From positions 17,906 to 81,905 of the forward strand of contig JAUNPU010000016.1 of assembly GCA_030536555.1 (NCBI GenBank): a stretch of 64,000 nucleotides of DNA. The letters are read 5' to 3'. The DNA is from Eubacteriales bacterium (GTDB taxonomy: Bacteria > Bacillota > Clostridia > Lachnospirales > Lachnospiraceae). Made by a program: the position numbers and the translations under genes. Below the pieces are notes generated by a model that was not told the origin of the DNA, made no database searches, and saw only the letters and a program-made list of their open reading frames with translations. This document shows positions 1 to 6,734 of the stretch, piece after piece (position 1 is the stretch's first letter; each line of letters starts with the position of its first letter).

Positions 1-2
1 AG

Positions 3-290
3 AACCCGAAGACCAACCGGAAGAATGCGGGCTTCACCGACGAGGAGCGGGGGAAGTTTACGGAGCTTCTGGAGGCGGGATTTATCGATACCTACCGTTA
101 CTTCTATCCGGATCAGGAGGGCGTGTACTCCTGGTGGTCCTACCGGTTCAAAGCCCGGGAGAAGAATGCAGGGTGGCGGATCGACTATTTCTGCGTGTCA
201 GAGAGTCTGAAGGATCGGTTGACAGGCGCGGCGATCCACACGGAGATAACCGGGTCCGATCACTGTCCGGTGGAGCTTACGCTGGCATAG
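3..290 (+). CDS. xth: Exodeoxyribonuclease III, C-terminal part
   Basis: This is the last 95 codons of a gene cut by the window edge. The reading frame opens at base 3 without a start and ends at TAG. The residues [16 protein letters not shown] near the beginning and the terminal GSDHCPVEL are typical of the exonuclease III / AP endonuclease family; the SDH triplet carries the catalytic Asp-His pair. The enzyme cuts DNA at abasic sites and degrades 3' ends in base excision repair. The next gene begins about 105 bases downstream. The N-terminal metal-binding half is outside the window, so activity cannot be judged. Confidence 0.9.
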   Translation, partial: NPKTNRKNAGFTDEERGKFTELLEAGFIDTYRYFYPDQEGVYSWWSYRFKAREKNAGWRIDYFCVSESLKDRLTGAAIHTEITGSDHCPVELTLA

Positions 291-395
291 AGGCAGGAGC
301 CGGGATGTCAGAAGGACAGATGGAACGATTCAGCGGGACTGCGTCTGATCAGCGGTGCCCGTGTGAACATAAAACATAAGAAAGGTGGGTACAGG

Positions 396-2468
396 ATGAG
401 ACAGTATGAGATCGACATCAGGGACGACAGGGAATATCCGATTGGACTCACAAGGACCATGGAAGGCATCCATGTTTCGGTGGTGGCTGCGGCGAAGACC
501 TGCAGCCTGCTTCTCTTTTTGCCGGAGACCGGGCGTTCGGGGAAGAACGGGCGGGTCAGAGAACCGGTCCGGATTCCGTTTCCGGAAGAGAGCCGGATGG
601 GTGACGTGTGGGAGATGACCGTGCGCGGAGAGGATTTTGAGCGGTACGAGTATGCGTTTGAGGCGGACGGGGAGCTGTTTTCAGACCCCCGGGGACGGCT
701 GTTCCACGGGCGGGAGCAGTGGGGCAGACCGGAGCAGGTGCGCACCCTGCTTAAGACGCCGATCCGCCAGGATACCTTTGACTGGGAGGGAGACAGGCCG
801 CTGCGCATTCCCTATGAGGACTGTGTGGCGTACTGCGCCCATGTGCGGGGGCTGACGAAGCACGGGTCCTCCGGTGTGTCCGAGAAGGGGACATTTCACG
901 GAGTGATCGAGAAAATCCCGTATCTGAAGGAGCTGGGGATCACCACCCTGGAGCTTCTGCCGGTGGCGGAGTTTCAGGAGGTGATGATGCCGGAGCATCC
1001 CGACGGCAATCCCTACGGGGAGGACGAGCCCACGGGACAGCTGAACTACTGGGGCTATGCCCCGGCGCTGCTGTTTGCGCCCAAGGCGTCCTATGCGGGA
1101 CGCAGGAAGAACCCGGTGCAGGAGCTTAAGAGCCTGGTAAAGGCGCTGCATCAGGCAGGCATTGAGCTGGTGCTGCAGTTCTACTTTAACGGTAAGGAAG
1201 CGCCTTCCATGGTGCTGGAAGCGGTCCGGTACTGGGTGCGGGAGTATCACCTGGACGGCGTGCATCTGCAGGGGCAGGCACCGGCCTGGCTGCTGGCACA
1301 GGATCCTTATCTGGCGCAGACCAAGCTGTGGGCGACCTCCTGGGACGGTGTGCCGGTACCGGCGGGACGTCCGAAGCATCTGGGCGAGTACAATGACGGC
1401 TTTCTGGTGGACATGCGCCGGGTGCTGAAGGGCGATGAGGAGCAGATGAACAATCTGATCTTCCGCAACAAGCGGAATCCGGCAGCCTGGGGTGTGCTCA
1501 ACTACATTGCCGGAACCAACGGATTTACCATGATGGACATGGTCTCCTATGAGCTGAAGCACAACGAGGCCAACGGGGAGAACAACCGGGACGGCAACGA
1601 CTACAACTATTCCTGGAACTGTGGAGTGGAAGGACCGGTCCGCAAGCGCAAGCTGGTGGAGCTGCGCAGGAAGCAGCTGCGCAATGCCCTGCTCCTGGTG
1701 TTCTTAAGTCAGGGAACACCGCTTCTGCTGGCGGGCGATGAGTTCGGCAACACCCAGAACGGCAACAACAACGCCTACTGCCAGGACAATGAGATCTCCT
1801 GGCTCAACTGGAACCAGCTGAAGACCAACCACAGCCTCCACGAGTTCGTGAAGTACGTGATCGCATTCCGCAAGGCGCATCCCGTATTCCATATGAGCAA
1901 GGAGCCGCGGGTGATGGATTATCTGGTCTGCGGTCACCCGGATATTTCCTATCACGGTGTGAAGGCCTGGTGCCCGGAATTTGACAACTTCCGCCGGCAG
2001 ATGGGCATCATGTACTGCGGCGATTACGGCGTGCGACCGGACGGAAGCAGGGATGATTATTTCTTTGTGACATATAATATGCATTGGGAGCCTCATGAAT
2101 TCGCACTGCCCAACCTGCCGAAGGGACGGGTGTGGCATATGGCATTCAATACGGATGACGCCGCCGTGAACGGCTACTACGAGCCGGGACAGGAGCCGGA
2201 GCTGGAGAACCAGAAGCAGTATATGGTTCCGCCGCGGACGATCCTGGTGCTGATTGGAAAGCAGAAGGAAGGCTGGGTGCCGGAAGAGGAGCAGAAGGAG
2301 AGGAAGAGCCGGAAGCGCAGGAAGGTGCTGGCGGCGGTACGGGTGGAGCCGGAGAGCCAGGCAGAATCGGAAGTTCAGGCAGAGCCGAAAGCTCAGGCAG
2401 AGCTGGAAAGCCAGGTAGAGCCGGAGAGTTCGAAACACATGGAGGAGGCACATCATGCACACATTTGA
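396..2468 (+). CDS. GH13-fold (GlgX/isoamylase-like) protein lacking catalytic residues
   Basis: The 690-residue protein has the layout of a bacterial glycogen debranching enzyme: an N-terminal CBM48-like beta domain (about 1-120), a TIM barrel and a C-terminal beta domain. Family landmarks are well kept, including NEANGENNRDG and LAGDEFGNTQNGNNNAYCQ. The four GH13 active-site motifs are not. The nucleophile motif GFRFD reads GVHLQ (Gln292), the acid/base motif AEPWD reads ATSWD (Thr314), and the AHDGF motif reads GTNGF (Asn375). The region I Asp and His are also absent. It is therefore probably not a hydrolase and may bind or scaffold glucan. The start is the ATG at 396 after AAAGGTGGG; an in-frame GTG at 363 is less likely. 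The tail (from about 645) is Glu/Gln-rich with EPES/QAE repeats. The 3' end overlaps mazG by 14 bases. Confidence 0.85.
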   Translation: MRQYEIDIRDDREYPIGLTRTMEGIHVSVVAAAKTCSLLLFLPETGRSGKNGRVREPVRIPFPEESRMGDVWEMTVRGEDFERYEYAFEADGELFSDPRGRLFHGREQWGRPEQVRTLLKTPIRQDTFDWEGDRPLRIPYEDCVAYCAHVRGLTKHGSSGVSEKGTFHGVIEKIPYLKELGITTLELLPVAEFQEVMMPEHPDGNPYGEDEPTGQLNYWGYAPALLFAPKASYAGRRKNPVQELKSLVKALHQAGIELVLQFYFNGKEAPSMVLEAVRYWVREYHLDGVHLQGQAPAWLLAQDPYLAQTKLWATSWDGVPVPAGRPKHLGEYNDGFLVDMRRVLKGDEEQMNNLIFRNKRNPAAWGVLNYIAGTNGFTMMDMVSYELKHNEANGENNRDGNDYNYSWNCGVEGPVRKRKLVELRRKQLRNALLLVFLSQGTPLLLAGDEFGNTQNGNNNAYCQDNEISWLNWNQLKTNHSLHEFVKYVIAFRKAHPVFHMSKEPRVMDYLVCGHPDISYHGVKAWCPEFDNFRRQMGIMYCGDYGVRPDGSRDDYFFVTYNMHWEPHEFALPNLPKGRVWHMAFNTDDAAVNGYYEPGQEPELENQKQYMVPPRTILVLIGKQKEGWVPEEEQKERKSRKRRKVLAAVRVEPESQAESEVQAEPKAQAELESQVEPESSKHMEEAHHAHI

Positions 2469-2835
2469 GGAGCTGAAATCGGTGATTGCCGAACTGCGGT
2501 CAGAGCATGGCTGTCCCTGGGACCGGGAGCAGACCTTCGAGAGTCTGAAGTCCTGTCTGCTGGAGGAAAGCGGTGAAGTGATCCAGGCAATCGATCATCA
2601 GGATATGGAAAATCTCTGTGAAGAGCTGGGGGATGTGCTCATGCAGGTGCTGATGTACAGCCAGATTGCCGGTGAAAAAGGACTGTTTACGCTGGATGAT
2701 GTGGTGGACGGCGTATGCGGGAAGCTGATCCGCAGACACCCTCATGTGTTCGGCGACGCGAAGGCTCTTACACCGGAGGAAAGTCTCGCTCTGTGGAACG
2801 AGATTAAAAAGCAGGAAAAAAGCAAAAAACCTTGA
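2455..2835 (+). CDS. mazG: MazG-type nucleotide pyrophosphohydrolase, single domain
   Basis: The 126-residue protein is one MazG all-alpha NTP pyrophosphohydrolase domain, half the length of the two-domain E. coli enzyme. The family features are GCPWDREQT near the N-terminus, the metal-binding pattern LLEESGEV with EELGD about 20 residues later, and RRHPHVFGD near the C-terminus. Such proteins hydrolyse NTPs or dNTPs to the monophosphate, usually as house-cleaning enzymes. The start lies inside the end of the preceding GH13-like gene, with a GGAGG at 2441-2445, so the two are probably translated from one message. The -35 box of the hup promoter touches its stop codon. Confidence 0.9.
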   Translation: MHTFEELKSVIAELRSEHGCPWDREQTFESLKSCLLEESGEVIQAIDHQDMENLCEELGDVLMQVLMYSQIAGEKGLFTLDDVVDGVCGKLIRRHPHVFGDAKALTPEESLALWNEIKKQEKSKKP

Positions 2836-2860
2836 CAATTTATAGCAAAACAGATATAAA
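2832..2860 (+). promoter_or_regulatory. Sigma-A promoter of hup
   Basis: TTGACA (2832-2837) and TATAAA (2855-2860) are separated by exactly 17 bases. The near-consensus boxes fit the high expression expected of an HU gene. Transcription would start about 80 bases before the hup start codon. Confidence 0.75.
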
Positions 2861-2946
2861 TGTTAGAGTACGTTTTTATGCGATATGTAACTGTTCGATG
2901 GCCATGGCGCTATGGAGCAAACATCATGATCTAGGAGGAAATTATA

Positions 2947-3222
2947 ATGAACAAGACAGAATTAATTGCAGCAGTAGCTGAGCAGGCAGGCCTGTCCAAG
3001 AAAGATGCAGAGGCTGCTGTTAAGGCATTTACCGATGTTATTTCCAGTGAATTAAAGAAAGGTGAGAAAATCCAGTTAGTTGGTTTTGGTACCTTCGAGG
3101 TATCCGAGAGAGCTGCAAGAGAGGGCAGAAACCCGAAGACCGGCGAGACCATGCCGATCGCTGCATGCAAGACTCCGAAGTTCAAAGCCGGCAAGGCACT
3201 GAAGGATTTAGTAAACGACTAA
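2947..3222 (+). CDS. hup: DNA-binding protein HU
   Basis: The 91-residue protein matches HU along its whole length. It begins [22 protein letters not shown] (only the first residues are diagnostic), has the GFGTFEV strand and the DNA-contacting arm RNPKTGE, and ends in the basic [11 protein letters not shown] helix. HU is a dimeric nucleoid protein that bends DNA. A strong promoter lies upstream, and GGAGG at 2934-2938 is the ribosome site. rqcP follows 3 bases after the stop, so the two genes are co-transcribed, as is common in Clostridia. Confidence 0.97.
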   Translation: MNKTELIAAVAEQAGLSKKDAEAAVKAFTDVISSELKKGEKIQLVGFGTFEVSERAAREGRNPKTGETMPIAACKTPKFKAGKALKDLVND

Positions 3223-3225
3223 TTT

Positions 3226-3465
3226 ATGAGATTAGATAAGTATTTAAAGGTATCCCGTCTGATCAAGCGCAGAACCGTTGCCAACGAGGCGTGTGATGCC
3301 GGACGTGTGCTGGTGAATGAGAAGCCGGCGAAAGCGTCTGTGAACGTAAAAGTTGGGGATATAATTGAGATTCAGTTCGGTACCAGCTCCGTAAAGGTGG
3401 AGGTTCTGGATGTCCAGGAGACAGTCAGAAAGGACGACGCCAGGGAACTGTACCGGTATCTGTAA
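3226..3465 (+). CDS. rqcP: S4-domain protein RqcP (YabO/Hsp15-like)
   Basis: The 79-residue protein is essentially one S4 RNA-binding domain: MRLDKYLKVSRLIKRRT, then DAGRVLVNEKPAKAS. Proteins of this type, next to hup or near yabP/divIC in Firmicutes, are RqcP. RqcP binds stalled 50S subunits and works with RqcH in C-terminal alanine tailing during ribosome quality control. It starts 3 bases after hup. The downstream leader of yabP begins immediately after its stop. Confidence 0.9.
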   Translation: MRLDKYLKVSRLIKRRTVANEACDAGRVLVNEKPAKASVNVKVGDIIEIQFGTSSVKVEVLDVQETVRKDDARELYRYL

Positions 3466-3471
3466 GAAATC

Positions 3472-3500
3472 GTATAATGGATAAGACCTTCTCATATACT
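3472..3500 (+). promoter_or_regulatory. Candidate sigma-E promoter of yabP
   Basis: GTATAAT (3472-3478) and CATATACT (3493-3500) are spaced by 14 bases. This fits the sigma-E pattern (about kmATATT, 14-15 bases, CATACANT) with few mismatches. yabP and yabQ are mother-cell genes under sigma-E in Bacillus subtilis, so the location makes sense. The match was made by eye. Confidence 0.45.
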
Positions 3501-3533
3501 GAACCAGGTGTTCGTATAGCGGGGAGGTCTTTT
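3483..3533 (+). terminator. Hairpin overlapping the yabP ribosome site, possible terminator
   Basis: AAGACCT (3483-3489) pairs with AGGTCTT (3525-3531), and inner segments can extend the stem (ATACTGAAC with GTTCGTAT). The right arm overlaps the Shine-Dalgarno GGGGAGG (3521-3527) and is followed by a short T run. Read-through RNA from hup-rqcP could form it. RNA started at the candidate sigma-E promoter would lack the left arm. Confidence 0.5.
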
Positions 3534-3535
3534 GT

Positions 3536-3820
3536 ATGGACGAGAAAACAGGAATCCGCCCTCACACCTGTCTGCTTCAGGACCGTGCCAGTGTGAGTCT
3601 GACCGGGGTGCGGGAGGTGGTGTCTTTTGACGAGAATCAGGTGGTCATGGATACGGATCTGGGACTGATGACGCTCAAAGGCAAGGAACTGCATGTAAGC
3701 CGCCTGACGGTGGAGCGGGGCGAGGTGGATGTGGAGGGAACCATTGACAGTCTGGCCTATTCTTCCAATGAGGCGTATCGGAAGGCGGGACAGTCGGTAT
3801 TTGCAAGATTATTCAAGTAA
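3536..3820 (+). CDS. yabP: Sporulation protein YabP
   Basis: The 94-residue protein matches the YabP/YqfC family: an RASVSLTGVREVVSFDE strand region, then LMTLKGKELHVSRL and an acidic region ending EGTIDSLAYSS. In Bacillus YabP is needed for spore cortex or coat formation and is made in the mother cell. It is followed by yabQ, divIC and spoIIE in the conserved order. The start is the ATG 8 bases after GGGGAGG. A 34-base tandem repeat fills most of the spacer to yabQ. Confidence 0.9.
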   Translation: MDEKTGIRPHTCLLQDRASVSLTGVREVVSFDENQVVMDTDLGLMTLKGKELHVSRLTVERGEVDVEGTIDSLAYSSNEAYRKAGQSVFARLFK

Positions 3821-3848
3821 TACCGGGGCAGGGGCTCCGGAGGACTTT

Positions 3849-3970
3849 GGCAGGATGGTGCAGACAGGTCCAGGAGAACGTTGGCAGGATGGTGCAGACA
3901 GGTTCCGGGGCGCTTTGGCAGGATGGTGCAGACAGATTCCGGAGAGCTTTGGGAAGGCGGTGGCAGAATG
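3849..3970 (+). repeat. 34-bp tandem repeat between yabP and yabQ
   Basis: GGCAGGATGGTGCAGACAG occurs at 3849, 3883 and 3917, an exact 34-base period, with diverged flanks of the type TTCCGGGGCGCTTT. A fourth, degenerate unit from 3951 (GGGAAGGCGGTGGCAGAATG) supplies the purine-rich site and the start codon of yabQ. The period is not a multiple of three, so the array is not coding repeats. Confidence 0.85.
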
Positions 3971-4312
3971 AGTCCGAATATTCAGATTGAGGCGCGGCTG
4001 CTGGCGCTGAGTCTTGTGACCGGCGCGGGCCTGATGATACTCTACGATGTGCTCCGGGTGTTTCGCCTGCTGGTGCGCCACGGATGGCTGTGGACGGGGG
4101 TGGAGGACCTGCTGTACTGGATTTTTGCGGGCTTTGCAACCTTCTACCTTCTGTACCGGGAAAATGACGGAGCGCTCCGCTTCTATGTCATCGGATCGGT
4201 GCTGCTTGCCATGGTGATCTACGACCGGACAATCAGCGCAATTTTCTTAAAGTGGTTGAAAAAGGCGGGAAGATGCATTAGAATGAAGTTAACTGGAAAG
4301 AAGCGAATGTAA
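3968..4312 (+). CDS. yabQ: Spore cortex biosynthesis membrane protein YabQ
   Basis: The 114-residue protein starts MSPNIQIEARLL and has three hydrophobic segments (about 13-25, 45-60 and 75-92) with LYDVLRVFR between the first two, the pattern of YabQ. YabQ is a mother-cell membrane protein needed for spore cortex formation in Bacillus. The frame extends upstream to 3881, but that extension translates the 34-base repeat in an arbitrary frame, so the ATG at 3968 is preferred. Neighbours yabP and divIC support the call. Confidence 0.85.
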   Translation: MSPNIQIEARLLALSLVTGAGLMILYDVLRVFRLLVRHGWLWTGVEDLLYWIFAGFATFYLLYRENDGALRFYVIGSVLLAMVIYDRTISAIFLKWLKKAGRCIRMKLTGKKRM

Positions 4313-4395
4313 CAGATCGGAACGCGGCTGCAGAGCAGCTGGCACGCAACAAGGAACAGCCCGCAGAAGCGGGAGATGTAAAGCTGGTGGTAATG

Positions 4396-4719
4396 ATGAA
4401 AGTGTGGGGAAGGACCCGAAGAAAGAAGAAGGACCGGTGGGGCAACCGGCTGGCGATTATCGGAATCTCGGTTGTAGTTGTCAGTCTTGGTGTGGTGGTC
4501 AATCTGAAGAGTGCATCCATGAAGAAGAAGGACCTGGAATACCAGGCGCGGGAAGAGACGCTGATGAAGCAGGTGGAACAGGAAGAGAGCCGGGCTGCAG
4601 AGCTGGAAGAGTACCGGGTCTATGTTCAGACTAAGCAGTATATTGAAGAAGTGGCCAAGCAGAAGCTGGGGCTGGTGATGCCGGACGAGATTTTGTTAAA
4701 GCCGGTTCCGAAGAACTGA
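4396..4719 (+). CDS. divIC: Septum formation initiator DivIC/FtsB-like
   Basis: This is a small bitopic protein of about 108 residues: a basic N-terminus (GRTRRKKKDRW), one membrane segment (about residues 20-37), then a coiled coil rich in Glu/Lys/Gln, ending VAKQKLGLVMPDEILLKPV, the hallmark of the DivIC/FtsB family. It works with FtsL and DivIB in the divisome. The start is uncertain: GTG at 4387 and ATG at 4393 and 4396 are all possible, and none has a perfect ribosome site. The upstream 70 bases stay open in this frame without a better start. The place between yabQ and spoIIE is conserved. Confidence 0.85.
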   Translation: MKVWGRTRRKKKDRWGNRLAIIGISVVVVSLGVVVNLKSASMKKKDLEYQAREETLMKQVEQEESRAAELEEYRVYVQTKQYIEEVAKQKLGLVMPDEILLKPVPKN

Positions 4720-4775
4720 GATGAGGCATACGATCCTCTCCTGCCGCATATAATGTGGCTTAGGAGGGGATTTTT

Positions 4776-6188
4776 GTGTTGAGACGAGGAAAACGCCGGG
4801 ATATGGCGGATGTGAATGTATATACAGCCAGACGGCTGAATGAAATGGCCCAGTCCCTGGGACTTCTGGCCAGGTCCTGCATGGATGCGGCAGGACAGGA
4901 GCGGGGGCTGACCCGGGAGGACGCCCTGGCTGCCATGCAGATGGCAGGCGCGATGGTGTGCGGCGACTGCAGCAAATGCAATCTGTACCGGGACAATGAG
5001 AAGGAAGACAGCTATTATCTCTACTACCTGCTGCGGGCTTTTGAACAGAAGGGTCATGTGGAGTATGAGGACATGCCCCGGTTTTTTCTGGAGACCTGCA
5101 GGAATAAGGAAGATTATGTGGGCCAGCTGAACCGGAATCTGGGACGGGCTACCATGAATCTGGAGTGGAAGAACCGGTTCCTGGAGAGCCGGGATACGGT
5201 CATGGTGCAGTTTCGGGAGCTGGCGCTGATTCTGGAGGAATTTGCCGCCCAGATGGAGGCGGCGAAGGATATTACCGGGCTTCGCGGAGAGGTGGTGAAG
5301 CGGGTATTTCGGGCAAATCATATGGTGGTGGAAAATATGCTGCTGCTGGAATACGGAAATCATCACCGGGAAGCCTATCTGACCGTGCGGACGACAGGAA
5401 ACCGGTGCATGACGGCAAAAGAGGCAGCGGAGATTCTGGGACATGCACTGGGAGGGACGGAGTGGTATGCGCCGCGGGATACCCGGGCGCTGGTGACCAG
5501 ACAGGCTGCGACAATCCGGTTCTCGGAGGCGGGAAGCTACCGGATGGGATATGGCGTGGCGCGGCTGGGAAAGCAGGGAGAACCGGTATCCGGGGACAAT
5601 TACATTTATTCCGGCAATACGCCCGGCCAGATTGTCATGAGCCTGTCTGACGGCATGGGAAGCGGCGAGCTGGCATTTCAGGAGAGCGAGCAGGTGGTGG
5701 AGCTGACCAGGCAGCTGCTGGAGACCGGCTTCTCATCGCGGGCAGCTCTCAAGATGGTAAATACAATCCTGCTTCTTCACGGCACTCAGCAGCATCCTGC
5801 CACCCTGGATCTGGCCTGCGTAGATCTGTATACTGGCGTGCTGGAGGCGATGAAGCTGGGCGCTGTGGCAACGTTTATTGTGGGGCGGGACGGCGTGGAG
5901 CTTCTGGAAGCAGGGGAGGTGCCGGCCGGAGTGGTGAACCAGGTAGAGCCGCTGCTGCTCTCCCGCAAGCTCTGGGACGATGACCGCATCGTGATGATGA
6001 CCGACGGCGTGCTGGACGCCTGCCCAGGGGAAGACAAGGAGGCCGGCATGAAGGAATACATGGAGAGCATGCCGGTGAAAAGTCCCCAGGATATGGCTGA
6101 GCGGATTCTCCGGTTCGCCTGCTACGGAAGCATCGCAGCCCGGGATGACATGACGGTACTGGTAGCCGGAATCTGGAAGCGCGGATGA
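4776..6188 (+). CDS. spoIIE: Stage II sporulation protein E phosphatase, soluble short form
   Basis: The 470-residue protein matches the regulatory and PP2C-type phosphatase regions of SpoIIE. Metal-binding motifs are SDGMGSG (Asp292), MTDGVLDA (Asp410) and RDDMTVLV (Asp457/458). A CGDCSKCN cysteine cluster lies near residue 65. The enzyme dephosphorylates SpoIIAA and so activates sigma-F in the forespore. The roughly 320-residue, ten-helix membrane domain of the Bacillus protein (827 residues) is missing, and no hydrophobic helix replaces it. The GTG start at 4776 follows AGGAGGGG at 4762-4769. A TATAAT at 4749-4754 may be its -10 box, but no clear -35 was seen. The order divIC-spoIIE-tilS-hpt-ftsH supports the assignment. 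Confidence 0.9.
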   Translation: MLRRGKRRDMADVNVYTARRLNEMAQSLGLLARSCMDAAGQERGLTREDALAAMQMAGAMVCGDCSKCNLYRDNEKEDSYYLYYLLRAFEQKGHVEYEDMPRFFLETCRNKEDYVGQLNRNLGRATMNLEWKNRFLESRDTVMVQFRELALILEEFAAQMEAAKDITGLRGEVVKRVFRANHMVVENMLLLEYGNHHREAYLTVRTTGNRCMTAKEAAEILGHALGGTEWYAPRDTRALVTRQAATIRFSEAGSYRMGYGVARLGKQGEPVSGDNYIYSGNTPGQIVMSLSDGMGSGELAFQESEQVVELTRQLLETGFSSRAALKMVNTILLLHGTQQHPATLDLACVDLYTGVLEAMKLGAVATFIVGRDGVELLEAGEVPAGVVNQVEPLLLSRKLWDDDRIVMMTDGVLDACPGEDKEAGMKEYMESMPVKSPQDMAERILRFACYGSIAARDDMTVLVAGIWKRG

Positions 6189-6311
6189 AGAGGTTTTGGC
6201 TGTCGGGGAGTTGGGCGCGGAGAAAGTGGTCTCGGCTGCCGCTGCGGGTGTTGCCTGAATTTCCTTGCAACAGCAGGAAAAGTCAGGTATAGTGTAACTG
6301 TCGGAGCCTGG

Positions 6312-6577
6312 TTTTGGACAATTTTGAGATAAATTCCTGAAAATTGTCCAAAGAGATATGGAAAATCCGGATTTCAGGTTGAAAAAGCGATGGAAACGCG
6401 GCTGTTTGGACAATAAACACGGATTTCAAGGAAAATTATCCAAAAATCCGGAAATTTTGGATAATGAAAGGCGGATTTGAAGATAATTGTCCAAAATATG
6501 CTTTATGTCAACTTTAAAATGCTCAAAACTGCCTGCGATTGGACAATTAACCCCTGAAATGGCATTTTATTGTCCAA
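6312..6577 (+). repeat. Four-hairpin TTGGAYAAT element, copy A
   Basis: Four inverted repeats lie in a row at 6312-6352, 6405-6445, 6455-6496 and 6539-6577. Each has arms of the form TTGGACAAT or TTGGATAAT and ATTGTCCAA or ATTATCCAA. The spacer between hairpins 2 and 3 is short (AATCCGGA). The spacer between 3 and 4 holds GCTTTATGTCAAC at about 6500. The same architecture recurs at 24261, 47956 (inverted) and, in a divergent form, 63705. It fills the spoIIE-tilS spacer; no protein is encoded here. Confidence 0.85.
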
Positions 6578-6589
6578 TCGGACATGATG

Positions 6590-6674
6590 GCAGGAAGAAT
6601 GGCGGTTGACGCTGCAGGAAGAATGGCGGTTGGCATCGCAGGAAGAACAGCGGCTGATGCCGCAGGAAGAATCT
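6590..6674 (+). repeat. 24-bp tandem repeat upstream of tilS
   Basis: The unit GCAGGAAGAATGGCGGTTG plus five further bases starts at 6590, 6614, 6638 and 6662. Units 1 and 2 are nearly identical; units 3 and 4 are diverged. The array begins 13 bases after element A. One frame reads an eight-residue AGRMAVDA-type repeat, but that frame runs out of phase into tilS. Confidence 0.85.
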
Positions 6675-6734
6675 TAAGTGGCAGACGGAGAAAGAAAAGA
6701 TACAGAACCGGCGCTTGCCGGGGCGGAGAATATC

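Noticed and set aside
3881..3967. N-terminal extension of YabQ
   Set aside because: It would translate the 34-base tandem repeat in changing frames; the family homology starts at MSPNIQ (3968).
6312..6577. CRISPR-like array from repeated TTGGACAATT
   Set aside because: The repeats alternate in orientation as inverted pairs with unequal spacing and only 9-12 conserved bases; no cas genes lie nearby.
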